This document shows positions 37,272-44,383 of a stretch of 64,000 bases of DNA, one piece after another (within the stretch, counting starts at the first letter, position 1; each line of letters starts with the position of its first letter). The position numbers and the translations under genes were made by a program. The stretch is from contig JAFKEW010000053.1 of NCBI GenBank assembly GCA_017308375.1, forward strand, positions 1 through 64,000, in the 5' to 3' direction. This DNA is from Alphaproteobacteria bacterium. GTDB taxonomy: Bacteria; Pseudomonadota; Alphaproteobacteria; Micropepsales; Micropepsaceae. The notes under the pieces are model-generated. The model was not told the origin of the DNA. It ran no database searches and worked only from the letters and a program-made list of their open reading frames with translations.

Positions 37272-38276
37272 ATGACGACAGTCAACCGCCAATGGCTGAT
37301 CGCGGGCCGGCCCAATGGCCGTCCGCTGAGAGATGCGGATTTTGCACGGGCGGAGAATGCGGTGCGCGAACCGGGGCCGGGCGAGGTTCTGCTGCGCACG
37401 CTCTATCTCGGCTTCGACCCGGCACAAAAGGGGTGGATGGAAAATGTTGGCGGCTATGTCGCGCCCACGGAATTGGGAGAGGTGATGCGCGGCTCCGCGA
37501 TTGGTGAGGTGATCGCGTCCAATGCGCCTGCGCTTGTACCGGGGGACAAGGTTGTGGGCCGCACCGGCTGGCAAACCTTCCCCACAGCACCAGCTTCAGA
37601 CGTGCAGAAAATTGATAACAACACTCCATTGACCGCGAATCTTGGTGTTCTCGGCACCACCGGTATGACGGCGTTCTTTGGTCTTAGCAAAATCGGGAAG
37701 CCCTTCGCAGGCGATACGCTGGTGGTTACGGGTGCCGCCGGTGCTACGGGATCCGTTGTTGGGCAGATTGGAAAAATTACCGGCTGTCGGGTAATCGGCA
37801 TCGCAGGCGGGCGGAACAAGTGCCAATGGCTGGTCGATGAACTCGGCTTCGATGCGGCGATCGACTACAAAGCGGAAGATGTGCGTGAGCGCGTGCGCGA
37901 GCTTGCACCCAGCGGCATCGATGTATTGTGGGACAATGTCGGCGGTAAAATTCTGAACGGCCTGCTGGGTGAACTTGCCATGCACGCGCGTGTGGTGATT
38001 TGCGGCGGTATTTCGCGCTACGAATTGGGACAGATGCCGGCGGGCCCGGAAAACTATTTCAACCTGATCTTCAAGCGCGCGACGATGTCGGGCTTTATCG
38101 TCCTGGACTATCAAAGCGAATTTTCCTGGGCGCGTGCGCGTATCGTAAACTGGATCGAGGACGGCCGTGTTCGCTATAGGGAAGACATTCAGCACGGTTT
38201 CGAGAATGCCCCGCGCACGCTGATGCGTCTTTTTGGTGGCGAGAATTTCGGAAAACAACTTTTGAAAGTCGATTGA
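37272..38276 (+). CDS. NADP-dependent medium-chain oxidoreductase (PTGR/curA type)
   Basis: A 334-residue zinc-free enone/alkenal reductase: NRQWLIAGRPNGRPL at the start, LGTTGMTAFFGLSKIG, VVTGAAGATGSVVGQIGKITGCRVIGIAGG, WDNVGGKILNGLLGEL, and FVLDYQSEF-like GFIVLDYQSEFSWARARIVNWIEDG. It is a paralogue of 21250-22287 at the opposite end of the island, with clear divergence, so the two probably reduce different intermediates. The start ATG 37272 lies 38 bases after the SDR stop; the ribosome binding site is weak. It is the last intact cargo gene. Confidence 0.9.
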   Translation: MTTVNRQWLIAGRPNGRPLRDADFARAENAVREPGPGEVLLRTLYLGFDPAQKGWMENVGGYVAPTELGEVMRGSAIGEVIASNAPALVPGDKVVGRTGWQTFPTAPASDVQKIDNNTPLTANLGVLGTTGMTAFFGLSKIGKPFAGDTLVVTGAAGATGSVVGQIGKITGCRVIGIAGGRNKCQWLVDELGFDAAIDYKAEDVRERVRELAPSGIDVLWDNVGGKILNGLLGELAMHARVVICGGISRYELGQMPAGPENYFNLIFKRATMSGFIVLDYQSEFSWARARIVNWIEDGRVRYREDIQHGFENAPRTLMRLFGGENFGKQLLKVD

Positions 38277-38307
38277 TCCGTGATGCGGGGTTCTGTCGTG
38301 CTGATAG

Positions 38308-38432
38308 GAAGGGCTGGCCGCCGTGCGATGCGCTTTGAGATGGGTGGCGTCGATCATCAACCCGTGCGACAACGGACAATACGGCTCAATCCGGCGCATC
38401 TGCGCCTGAGAAAGTCAAAATAGATCACTCAT
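38308..38432 (-). pseudogene. IS5-family transposase remnant
   Basis: Minus-strand translation from ATG 38432 gives MSDLF, a TGA where homologues have Trp, then LSQAQMRRIEPYCPLSHG, the N-terminus of IS5/IS427-type transposases. This runs directly into LMIDATHLKAHRTAAS, a block that normally lies about 70-80 residues further on. So there is one nonsense mutation and one internal deletion, and the rest of the element is missing. No terminal inverted repeats were recognised. Confidence 0.75.
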
Positions 38433-38569
38433 CGAAGTGCCTCTCAGCGCTTCCAATGAATCAATCCCCCGACCGATCCACAACACATTTAGTAAGTCCT
38501 GAACCCAGGTTGTGGTGCTCATAATTTCCGATCGCAGCTACGATCTGCTCGCCGATCAAATCAGTTGCC
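38433..38569. other. Non-coding remnant sequence before attR
   Basis: I see no gene, known repeat or promoter in this stretch between the IS remnant and the right attachment repeat. Confidence 0.4.
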
Positions 38570-38616
38570 GACTCCTAATCGGTGGGTCGAAGGTTCGAGT
38601 CCTTCATCACTCACCA
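38570..38616 (+). repeat. Right attachment repeat (attR), partial tRNA-Lys 3' half
   Basis: GACTC.TAATC followed by the variable loop, T-arm, acceptor strand and CCA of tRNA-Lys, with about five mismatches to 20410-20456. The anticodon position reads CCT instead of CTT, and the acceptor ends ATCACTC. The 5' half of a tRNA is absent, so this is a duplicated attachment site and not a gene. Confidence 0.88.
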
Positions 38617-38666
38617 TCGCTGGAATGTACATCGCATTCCGACCGCGCCGTCGGGCCGCTTACAGT

Positions 38667-38996
38667 TTAGCCTGCTGAAGATGCCGAAGCTTGGTCTGTT
38701 TCAATTTGTTTCCGAAGCTCAACGGGAATATTTGACCAAATGGTTCCGGGACCAACTCGGAGCCGAACGCCATATTCACTGGCGACTGCCGTTATAATTG
38801 GTCTGAACCAGTCTCGATACGACCATTCGCTCGGCTTGGGGCTGAATAGAACACCGCGCAGAGGATCCCAACCAACCTTCATCGCAGCTCTATAGATGTG
38901 AGGGAACGTGCTTATTTTTGGGCGCACATACAATTGACCATCGGGATCAATTCCGATTTCGGCAATTTGGTCGTCGACCATAAGACTGATCCCCAT
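38667..38996 (-). CDS. Hypothetical protein (109 aa)
   Basis: A compact, well-composed frame: VDDQIAEIGIDPDGQLYVRP, then FPHIYRAAMKVGWDP, LFSPKPSEWSYRDWFRPII, and a charged tail. Aromatic and Pro residues are spread as in a folded domain, and the composition is unlike antisense frames here. It resembles short hypothetical proteins seen beside mobile elements and in integron cassettes, but I cannot name a family. It lies just outside attR, so it may be old chromosome interrupted by the island, or part of a second, older insertion. Confidence 0.55.
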   Translation of the reverse strand: MGISLMVDDQIAEIGIDPDGQLYVRPKISTFPHIYRAAMKVGWDPLRGVLFSPKPSEWSYRDWFRPIITAVASEYGVRLRVGPGTIWSNIPVELRKQIETDQASASSAG

Positions 38997-39154
38997 GACG
39001 GTAGATCAGCCGTACACTACCGTGGCGAGATGGTCAAAACCCAGTGCCCAGTTTGGCCCCGGTTGGTCCACCAAGAATCCAATTGCTTGCATAGAGCGAA
39101 TTTGACGGCAGCAGGCACGTTCGCCCAGGCGGTGGTGGTGCGGGCAGCGCGGAA

Positions 39155-40444
39155 TTAGCGGCCGCCCGATTGCGGAACCGCGCGCAGGCCGCGCCATGCC
39201 AGAATGCCGTAAGTCGCGATCCAGAGATAACACACGGCCGGAACCAGCAGCGCCAGCGACAGGCCGAATGCGTCCGCCGCCGAACCGGTGATCACCGGGA
39301 TAATGGCGCCGCCCACGATCGCCATGCACAGAATGCCGGAACCCTTTGGTGTGTTCACGCCCAGCCCCTCGAGCGCGATGGTGAAAATGGTCGGAAACAT
39401 GATCGAATTGCACAGCCCGACCGCGATGATCGTGACCGCTGCAATCGTTCCGGATGTCGATGACGATGCCGCGGCCAGAATGGCGGCGCCCACGGCACAG
39501 GCAGCCAGAACCGTGCCGGGCGGAAGCCGGCGCAGAACGGCCGATCCGATAAAGCGCCCGATCATCGCACCGCCCCAGTAAAGGCTGATCAGCCGGCCCG
39601 CGTTCATCGCAGAAATCCCCAGCACGGTTGGCTGCATCAGATAGTTCACCATCAGGCTGCCGATCGAGACCTCCGCACCGACATAGACGAAGATGGAAAC
39701 CGCGCCGAGCAGGAGGCGCGGGTGTTCGCGCAGACGCAGGCGCGTGGTTTGTTCTGCGTTCAGTTCCTCCGCCGGGCGATGCACGGCGTTCCGTCTGATC
39801 CAGAAGATGAGCGCCACAACCGCAAGGGTCGCGGCAATGCCGAGGAATGGAAGCTGCAGATTGTACGCTTGGGCCTTGCGGATCGCCGCCAGCGCGGCGG
39901 GGCTGAGGCCCGGTGCCAGTGCCGCCGTGCCCGTGCCCAGGATGAGCCAGGCGCCCACCAGCGGGCCAATGGTTGTGCCCAGCGAATTGAAGGCTTGTGC
40001 CAGCGTCAGCCGGCTGGACGCGCTATGCTCCGGCCCGAGGACGGCGATGAAGGGGTTGGCGGCGACCTGCAGCATGGTGATGCCGGCCGCCATGACGAAA
40101 AGCGCGAACAGAAAGCCCGGATAAAGGCCGAGCGCCGCAGCGGGTGAAAACAACAGGCACCCGGCAGCCATCACCCCCAACCCCAGAACGATGGCGCGGA
40201 TATAGCCAAGGCGCGCAACGATTTGCGCGGCAGGCAGGGAGAACACGAAATAGCCCAGGAAAAAACAGAACTGCGTGAGCATGACTTCGGTGTAGCTCAG
40301 CGCAAAAAGGCTTTTGAGTTTCGGGATCAGCGTGTCGATCAGGACGGTGGCAAATCCCCAGGCGAAGAACAGGAAGGTGGCCAGGTAGATCATGCGGGCC
40401 GAACCCGTTAACGGGCGGGGGAGGGAATCTGTATCGCCGTTCAT
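39155..40444 (-). CDS. Sugar MFS transporter (FucP/GluP-like)
   Basis: A 429-residue 12-helix permease of the fucose/glucose:H+ symporter family. FLFFAWGFATVLIDTLIPKLKSLFALSYTEVMLTQFCFFLGYFVFSLPA at the N-terminus and MLQVAANPFIAVLGPEHSASSRLTLAQAFNSLGTTIGPLVGAWL are diagnostic of the FucP group. It lies 24 bases downstream of glucokinase in the same minus-strand unit, which points to import of free glucose or a related hexose that the GH3 enzyme of this locus releases. Confidence 0.92.
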   Translation of the reverse strand: MNGDTDSLPRPLTGSARMIYLATFLFFAWGFATVLIDTLIPKLKSLFALSYTEVMLTQFCFFLGYFVFSLPAAQIVARLGYIRAIVLGLGVMAAGCLLFSPAAALGLYPGFLFALFVMAAGITMLQVAANPFIAVLGPEHSASSRLTLAQAFNSLGTTIGPLVGAWLILGTGTAALAPGLSPAALAAIRKAQAYNLQLPFLGIAATLAVVALIFWIRRNAVHRPAEELNAEQTTRLRLREHPRLLLGAVSIFVYVGAEVSIGSLMVNYLMQPTVLGISAMNAGRLISLYWGGAMIGRFIGSAVLRRLPPGTVLAACAVGAAILAAASSSTSGTIAAVTIIAVGLCNSIMFPTIFTIALEGLGVNTPKGSGILCMAIVGGAIIPVITGSAADAFGLSLALLVPAVCYLWIATYGILAWRGLRAVPQSGGR

Positions 40445-40468
40445 GGGTCTCTTCCTGACGTGGTTGGT

Positions 40469-41434
40469 TTATTCCAGCAGATGAAGGGCGGCCCCCAGAA
40501 GGCCGGTATACGGATAGGTGATCGCAAGTGTCGGGATGGCCGCCATTCTTGGCGCCAGCCTTCCCTTCTCTTCAAAGCGCGCGCGAAAGGCGCTGGCGCG
40601 CAGAAAGCCGATCATCTGCGGCGCAATTCCGCCGCCGACAAAGATGATATCGGCGAACAGCAGCAATGCCAGATCGCCCGCCACACTGCCGAGGATGGCA
40701 CAGAACCGGTCCAGAGCCTCACGGCAGATGACATCGCTTTCGGCCATGGCGCGGGCGGCAATCTCCTCCGCGCTTAAGGCTTGCTTCTGATGTCCGCGCA
40801 AAACGCAAAGCGCTTCGTAGATGTTGCGCAGCCCCGGCCCCGACAACAGCCGTTCGTTGGAGACGTGCCCAAACCGGCCGGAGAGGATGCGCGCAATCTC
40901 CATCTCCGTTTGATCGCCGGGCGAGAAGCCGGCGTGGCCGCCTTCGGACGGCAGCGGCCATACCGCCGTTCCGTTGCGCAGCAGGCCGCCGATACCAAGT
41001 CCGGTGCCGGGCGCGACGATGCCCATGCGTTGCGCATCCACCCGGCGGGGATCGGCGTCGAAATCGCCGAGCGGTGCAACGTCGGCAGGTGCGAGGAATG
41101 GCAGCGCGCGTGATACCGCCGTGCAATCGTTGAGTGCCGACAGGGTTTCCAGGCCCAGTGCCGTGCGTGTGTCGGCGAGCGAAAAGGACCAGGGGTGATT
41201 GGTCACCACAATCCGGTCGCCGCTGACCGGCCCGGCAATGGCAAGTGCGGCCTGGCGCGGGCGGAGCGCGGCCGGCAACGGCGCGAGATAGGCGCTGAGC
41301 GCATCGGCCAGGGACGGGTAATCGGCGCAGGCAAGAACAGCAATGCCGGACAGGCAGGGACGTTTGCCCCGTGTGCCTTCGCACAGGGCAAAACGCGCAT
41401 GTGTGCCGCCGATGTCCGCTACCAGGCCGATCAT
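40469..41434 (-). CDS. glk: Glucokinase (ROK-unrelated Glk family)
   Basis: Phosphorylates glucose with ATP. The 321-residue protein has the phosphate loop LVADIGGTHARFALCEG, the sugar-binding NHPWSFS and LNDCTAVSRALPFL, APGTGLGIGGLL, and GHAGFSPGDQTEMEI, all typical of hexokinase-like bacterial glucokinases. ATG 41434 is preferred because the protein then starts one turn before the phosphate loop; the frame is open to 41473 but that would cover the operator at 41456. It is first in the unit with the sugar transporter and is probably repressed by the LacI protein encoded next to it. Confidence 0.93.
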   Translation of the reverse strand: MIGLVADIGGTHARFALCEGTRGKRPCLSGIAVLACADYPSLADALSAYLAPLPAALRPRQAALAIAGPVSGDRIVVTNHPWSFSLADTRTALGLETLSALNDCTAVSRALPFLAPADVAPLGDFDADPRRVDAQRMGIVAPGTGLGIGGLLRNGTAVWPLPSEGGHAGFSPGDQTEMEIARILSGRFGHVSNERLLSGPGLRNIYEALCVLRGHQKQALSAEEIAARAMAESDVICREALDRFCAILGSVAGDLALLLFADIIFVGGGIAPQMIGFLRASAFRARFEEKGRLAPRMAAIPTLAITYPYTGLLGAALHLLE

Positions 41435-41455
41435 TCGCGAGGATATTCCAATGTG

Positions 41456-41469
41456 TGACAGCGTTGTCA
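41456..41469. promoter_or_regulatory. LacI-type operator before glk (TGACAGCGTTGTCA)
   Basis: Near-perfect palindrome with the central CG of LacI-family operators, 22 bases upstream of the glk start. Its reverse complement matches the site before the sulfatase at 13 of 14 positions. Confidence 0.75.
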
Positions 41470-41508
41470 ACAAACAGTCTTCGCGGCAGGTGGGGGTGAG
41501 CCTGAAAA

Positions 41509-42576
41509 TTAGGTGCGTGGTACCGCGGTCGAGGCGCGCAGGACGATCTCATGTTGAAAGCGCCTGGCCAATGCGACCGCGGGCGTGCCGGCATGATGGC
41601 GTTCCTTGATCGTAGCCAGAAGGAGGTCGGCCGCGCCGGCCGCCATCTCCACGATGGGTTGGCGAATGGTGGTCAGGCCGGGCCAGGTGAGGCTTGCCAC
41701 CGGTGTGTCGTCAAAGCCTGCAATCGAGAGGTCGCCCGGAATCGACAGTCCCCTTTGATGTGCGACGGCCATTGCGCCGGCGGCCATGTCGTCATTGGCG
41801 GCGAAGATCGCGGTCGGAAGTGCGGACCCCTGTAGAATCGCATTCGCACAATCGACGCCGCTTTCGAATGAGAAATATCCCTGTTTGACCAGTGTGCGCT
41901 CGAATTTGATGCCGTGATCCGAAAGCGCCTCGCGATACCCGTTATAGCGCAGGCTGGCGGCGCCGTGCTGGGGGTGACCTTTGATGAACCCGATCCGCCT
42001 GTGCCCCAGCTTCAACAGATAGGTTGTCATGTCATAAGCGGCCCGCAGGTCGTCCATATGCACACAAAGGGGTACGTCACTCAGTTTCGGCGGCGCAATC
42101 GCGACATACGGCATCCCGTCGCGGCGAAGGGCTTCGAGAACAGCCTCATTATCGGAAACCGGTGGTGTCAAAATTACGCCATCCACACGGGTTTGTGCGA
42201 TCATGGTGAGAATCTGCTGCGTCACATTTTTGGTTTCCGGCGTGCACACTTCCACCAGCAGGTGAAAGCCTTCCGCCCGGCAGCGTGCCAGCGCGCCAAT
42301 CTGCACGCCATTCATGTAATGCGGGCTGGGATTGTCGTAGAGCAGGCCGATCAGAAACGATTTGCTGCCGGCCAGACCGCGCGCGGCCAGATTGGGGCTG
42401 TAGTTCAAGGCCTTGATGGCGTGCAAGACGCGCTCACGCGTTGCCGGCCTGACATTGGCCTCATTGTTCAGGACGCGCGATACCGTCTTGATCGCGACAT
42501 TGGCCTCACGCGCGACATCGTTGATCGTGGCGCGGGTGACGGTGCGCGGGCCCTTTGCGCGGGGCGATTTGACCAT
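41509..42576 (-). CDS. LacI family transcriptional regulator
   Basis: A 355-residue sugar-responsive repressor. The N-terminal HTH and hinge are clear: [55 protein letters not shown], followed by a periplasmic-binding-protein-like effector domain ([17 protein letters not shown] ... [23 protein letters not shown]). The frame is open far upstream through antisense sequence; ATG 42576 is the natural start just before the HTH. It sits between glk and the divergent sulfatase operon, and three similar operators in the locus are its probable targets. The inducer may be a glucose or gluco-oligosaccharide. Confidence 0.93.
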   Translation of the reverse strand: MVKSPRAKGPRTVTRATINDVAREANVAIKTVSRVLNNEANVRPATRERVLHAIKALNYSPNLAARGLAGSKSFLIGLLYDNPSPHYMNGVQIGALARCRAEGFHLLVEVCTPETKNVTQQILTMIAQTRVDGVILTPPVSDNEAVLEALRRDGMPYVAIAPPKLSDVPLCVHMDDLRAAYDMTTYLLKLGHRRIGFIKGHPQHGAASLRYNGYREALSDHGIKFERTLVKQGYFSFESGVDCANAILQGSALPTAIFAANDDMAAGAMAVAHQRGLSIPGDLSIAGFDDTPVASLTWPGLTTIRQPIVEMAAGAADLLLATIKERHHAGTPAVALARRFQHEIVLRASTAVPRT

Positions 42577-42915
42577 GGCCGAGAATCTCCGCCCGCTTGC
42601 CTCAGTTTCGTCTGACAGCCGCAACGATACGCGGGGACGGCCCCTCAGTAGCGGCGAAAACGCTGTGCCGTCAATGCGGCGCAAATCGATTTCGAGGGTT
42701 GGGAGATGGTTTCCCCTCGCAAGGGATTCGTACGGCCGCTTTGCAATGGCACGCCGCTGCCAGCGGCGGGGCGCCGTGGTGGGGCGGCCCCCGGGGCTTT
42801 TCACAATTGTATCCGGCAGCGACGAATGACTTGCGGGATATGGAGGGAGAGGGTAAAAGGGCCGGAGTGATGACAACGCTGTCTTTTGGCAGCCCAGGGA
42901 ATCCGGGGGAAGGGC
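42577..42915. other. Divergent control region between lacI-type gene and sulfatase
   Basis: No gene is seen in 339 bases. The sulfatase-side operator lies at 42871-42884. I could not assign a convincing -35/-10 pair for either direction. Confidence 0.45.
42871..42884. promoter_or_regulatory. LacI-type operator before sulfatase (TGACAACGCTGTCT)
   Basis: Inverted version of the glk operator with one mismatch, 32 bases upstream of the sulfatase start. Confidence 0.7.
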
Positions 42916-44292
42916 ATGCCCAGGCGCAGAGACATCTTGCAGTGGGGGGCGGGCAGCCTTGCCCTGGCGGCGCTTGCGGGCGCGGCGAAAGCAGGAACGC
43001 CCGCGCGAAAGCCCAATATCGTCGTCATTCTTTGTGACGACCTCGGCTTCGGCGATGTCAGCACCTATGGTGCCCGCAATATCGCGACACCGGCCATCGA
43101 TCAGATGGCGCGCGAAGGTGTGACGCTGACCAATTACTATTCCGCCGCAAATCTGTGCACACCGTCGCGGGCGGGCCTTTTGACCGGGCGTTATCCTATT
43201 CGCACCGGCCTCGGCTACGAAGTCATCATGGTTGATGACGATCGCGGCCTGCCGCTGTCCGAAGTGACCATCGCGAATGCGCTCAAGCCCGATTATGCGA
43301 CAGGCCTGTTCGGCAAATGGCATCTCGGCCACCGCGGGCCCTATTGGCCGCCGACGAAGCACGGCTTCGATAAATTCTTCGGCATTCCTTACAGCCATGA
43401 CATGAAACCGCTGGCGCTTTATGCGGCCGATGCGGCAACCGGCACCGTGGTCAAATCCGATGTCGATTATCCCATGTTGCAGCAGCAGTTCTACGAACAT
43501 GCGGAAGCGTTCATCGAAGCCAATCGCGACCGCCCCTTTTTCGTCGAACTTGCGCTCAGCGCGCCGCATCTTCCCGAATTTCCGCATCCGCCGTTCAAAG
43601 GTACGTCCGGCGCGGGGCCTTATGGCGATGTGGTACGCGAGATCGATTCCATCGTCGGGCGCCTTCTGAAGAAACTTGCGGATCTGGGGTTGGAAAAGGA
43701 CACGCTGGTCATCTTCACCTCCGACAACGGGCCGTGGTTTGAAGGCTCCAGCGGGGGCTTGCGCGAACGAAAAGGCGGTGGTGCTTACGATGGCGGTTAC
43801 CACGTGCCGTTCATCGCGCGGCAGCCGGGTTTCATTCCCGCGGGCAAGACGGTCGATGCCATGGCGATGGGCATCGATCTTTTGCCGACCTTTTGCAGCC
43901 TGGCCGGAAAAGCGCTGCCGGCGCATGTGACGATCGACGGGCGCGACATCACCGATGTGCTGCGCCATGGCGCGCCGTCCCCGCACGATGAACTGGTGCT
44001 GTTCGACAATGAGGACGTGGTGGGAATTCGCACGCAGTCCTACAAATATGTCACGAGCGCTTATTACCGCGGCATGCGCCTGCCGTTCGCGCTTCTGGGG
44101 TATGAAGAACTTTACGATCTGCGGCGCGACCCCAGCGAAAGTTACAGTGTGGCGGCGGAACAGCCTGATGTTCTTGCCGACATGAAACGGCGCTTCGAAG
44201 CGGCGCGGAAGGAATTCGCGCCGCTGAAACACAAGGACATTCCGCCCGTCTTCAAGAAAATGCGGGCGCAATACGAACATCTTCGGGACTAG
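42916..44292 (+). CDS. Tat-exported arylsulfatase-type sulfatase
   Basis: Hydrolyses a sulfate ester, probably on a glycan, outside the cytoplasm. The 458 residues begin MPRRRDILQWGAGSLALAALAGAAKA, a twin-arginine signal. The sulfatase core starts KPNIVVILCDDLGFGD (metal-binding Asp pair), and C81-T-P-S-R85 is the CxPxR motif whose Cys becomes formylglycine. GKWHLGHRGPYWPP and TSDNGPWF (metal ligands) follow. Export by Tat after folding fits modification in the cytoplasm by the FGE encoded at 48897-49892. GGGGGAAGGG precedes ATG 42916. Confidence 0.94.
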   Translation: MPRRRDILQWGAGSLALAALAGAAKAGTPARKPNIVVILCDDLGFGDVSTYGARNIATPAIDQMAREGVTLTNYYSAANLCTPSRAGLLTGRYPIRTGLGYEVIMVDDDRGLPLSEVTIANALKPDYATGLFGKWHLGHRGPYWPPTKHGFDKFFGIPYSHDMKPLALYAADAATGTVVKSDVDYPMLQQQFYEHAEAFIEANRDRPFFVELALSAPHLPEFPHPPFKGTSGAGPYGDVVREIDSIVGRLLKKLADLGLEKDTLVIFTSDNGPWFEGSSGGLRERKGGGAYDGGYHVPFIARQPGFIPAGKTVDAMAMGIDLLPTFCSLAGKALPAHVTIDGRDITDVLRHGAPSPHDELVLFDNEDVVGIRTQSYKYVTSAYYRGMRLPFALLGYEELYDLRRDPSESYSVAAEQPDVLADMKRRFEAARKEFAPLKHKDIPPVFKKMRAQYEHLRD

Positions 44293-44334
44293 AAGCGTGC
44301 GAGCCCTGCAAACGCGGGGCGTCGGCGGAAAAAT

Positions 44335-44348
44335 TGACAGCGCTATCA
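44335..44348. promoter_or_regulatory. LacI-type operator before TonB receptor (TGACAGCGCTATCA)
   Basis: Matches the glk site at 12 of 14 positions, with the same central CG. It overlaps a TTGACA (44334-44339) that could be a -35 box, 36 bases before the TonB start. Confidence 0.6.
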
Positions 44349-44383
44349 TTCATAGCGAGATCGACAGGAAGAAGGGGAACGGC

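Larger units (their letters stand above)
20457..38616. mobile_element. tRNA-Lys-integrated catabolic genomic island (about 18 kb)
   Basis: The segment is bounded by tRNA-Lys on the left and a degenerate copy of the tRNA 3' half on the right. Immediately inside the left end lies a tyrosine-recombinase pseudogene, and near the right end an IS5-type transposase remnant. The 14 intact cargo genes form a catabolic set (TonB receptor, MFS, P450, Rieske oxygenase, SDRs, acetoin-dehydrogenase-type complex) with no conjugation or replication genes. What is seen is the repeat pair and the broken integrase; that the block arrived as one unit is an inference. With a dead integrase the island should now be fixed unless mobilised in trans. 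Confidence 0.8.

Noticed and set aside
38570..38616. Second tRNA-Lys gene
   Set aside because: Only the 3' half is present, the acceptor and anticodon stems cannot form, and mismatches are present; it is an attachment repeat.
42577..44349. Upstream extension of the LacI frame to a 946-codon protein
   Set aside because: The extension is antisense to the sulfatase gene and has no domain; the HTH starts right after ATG 42576.
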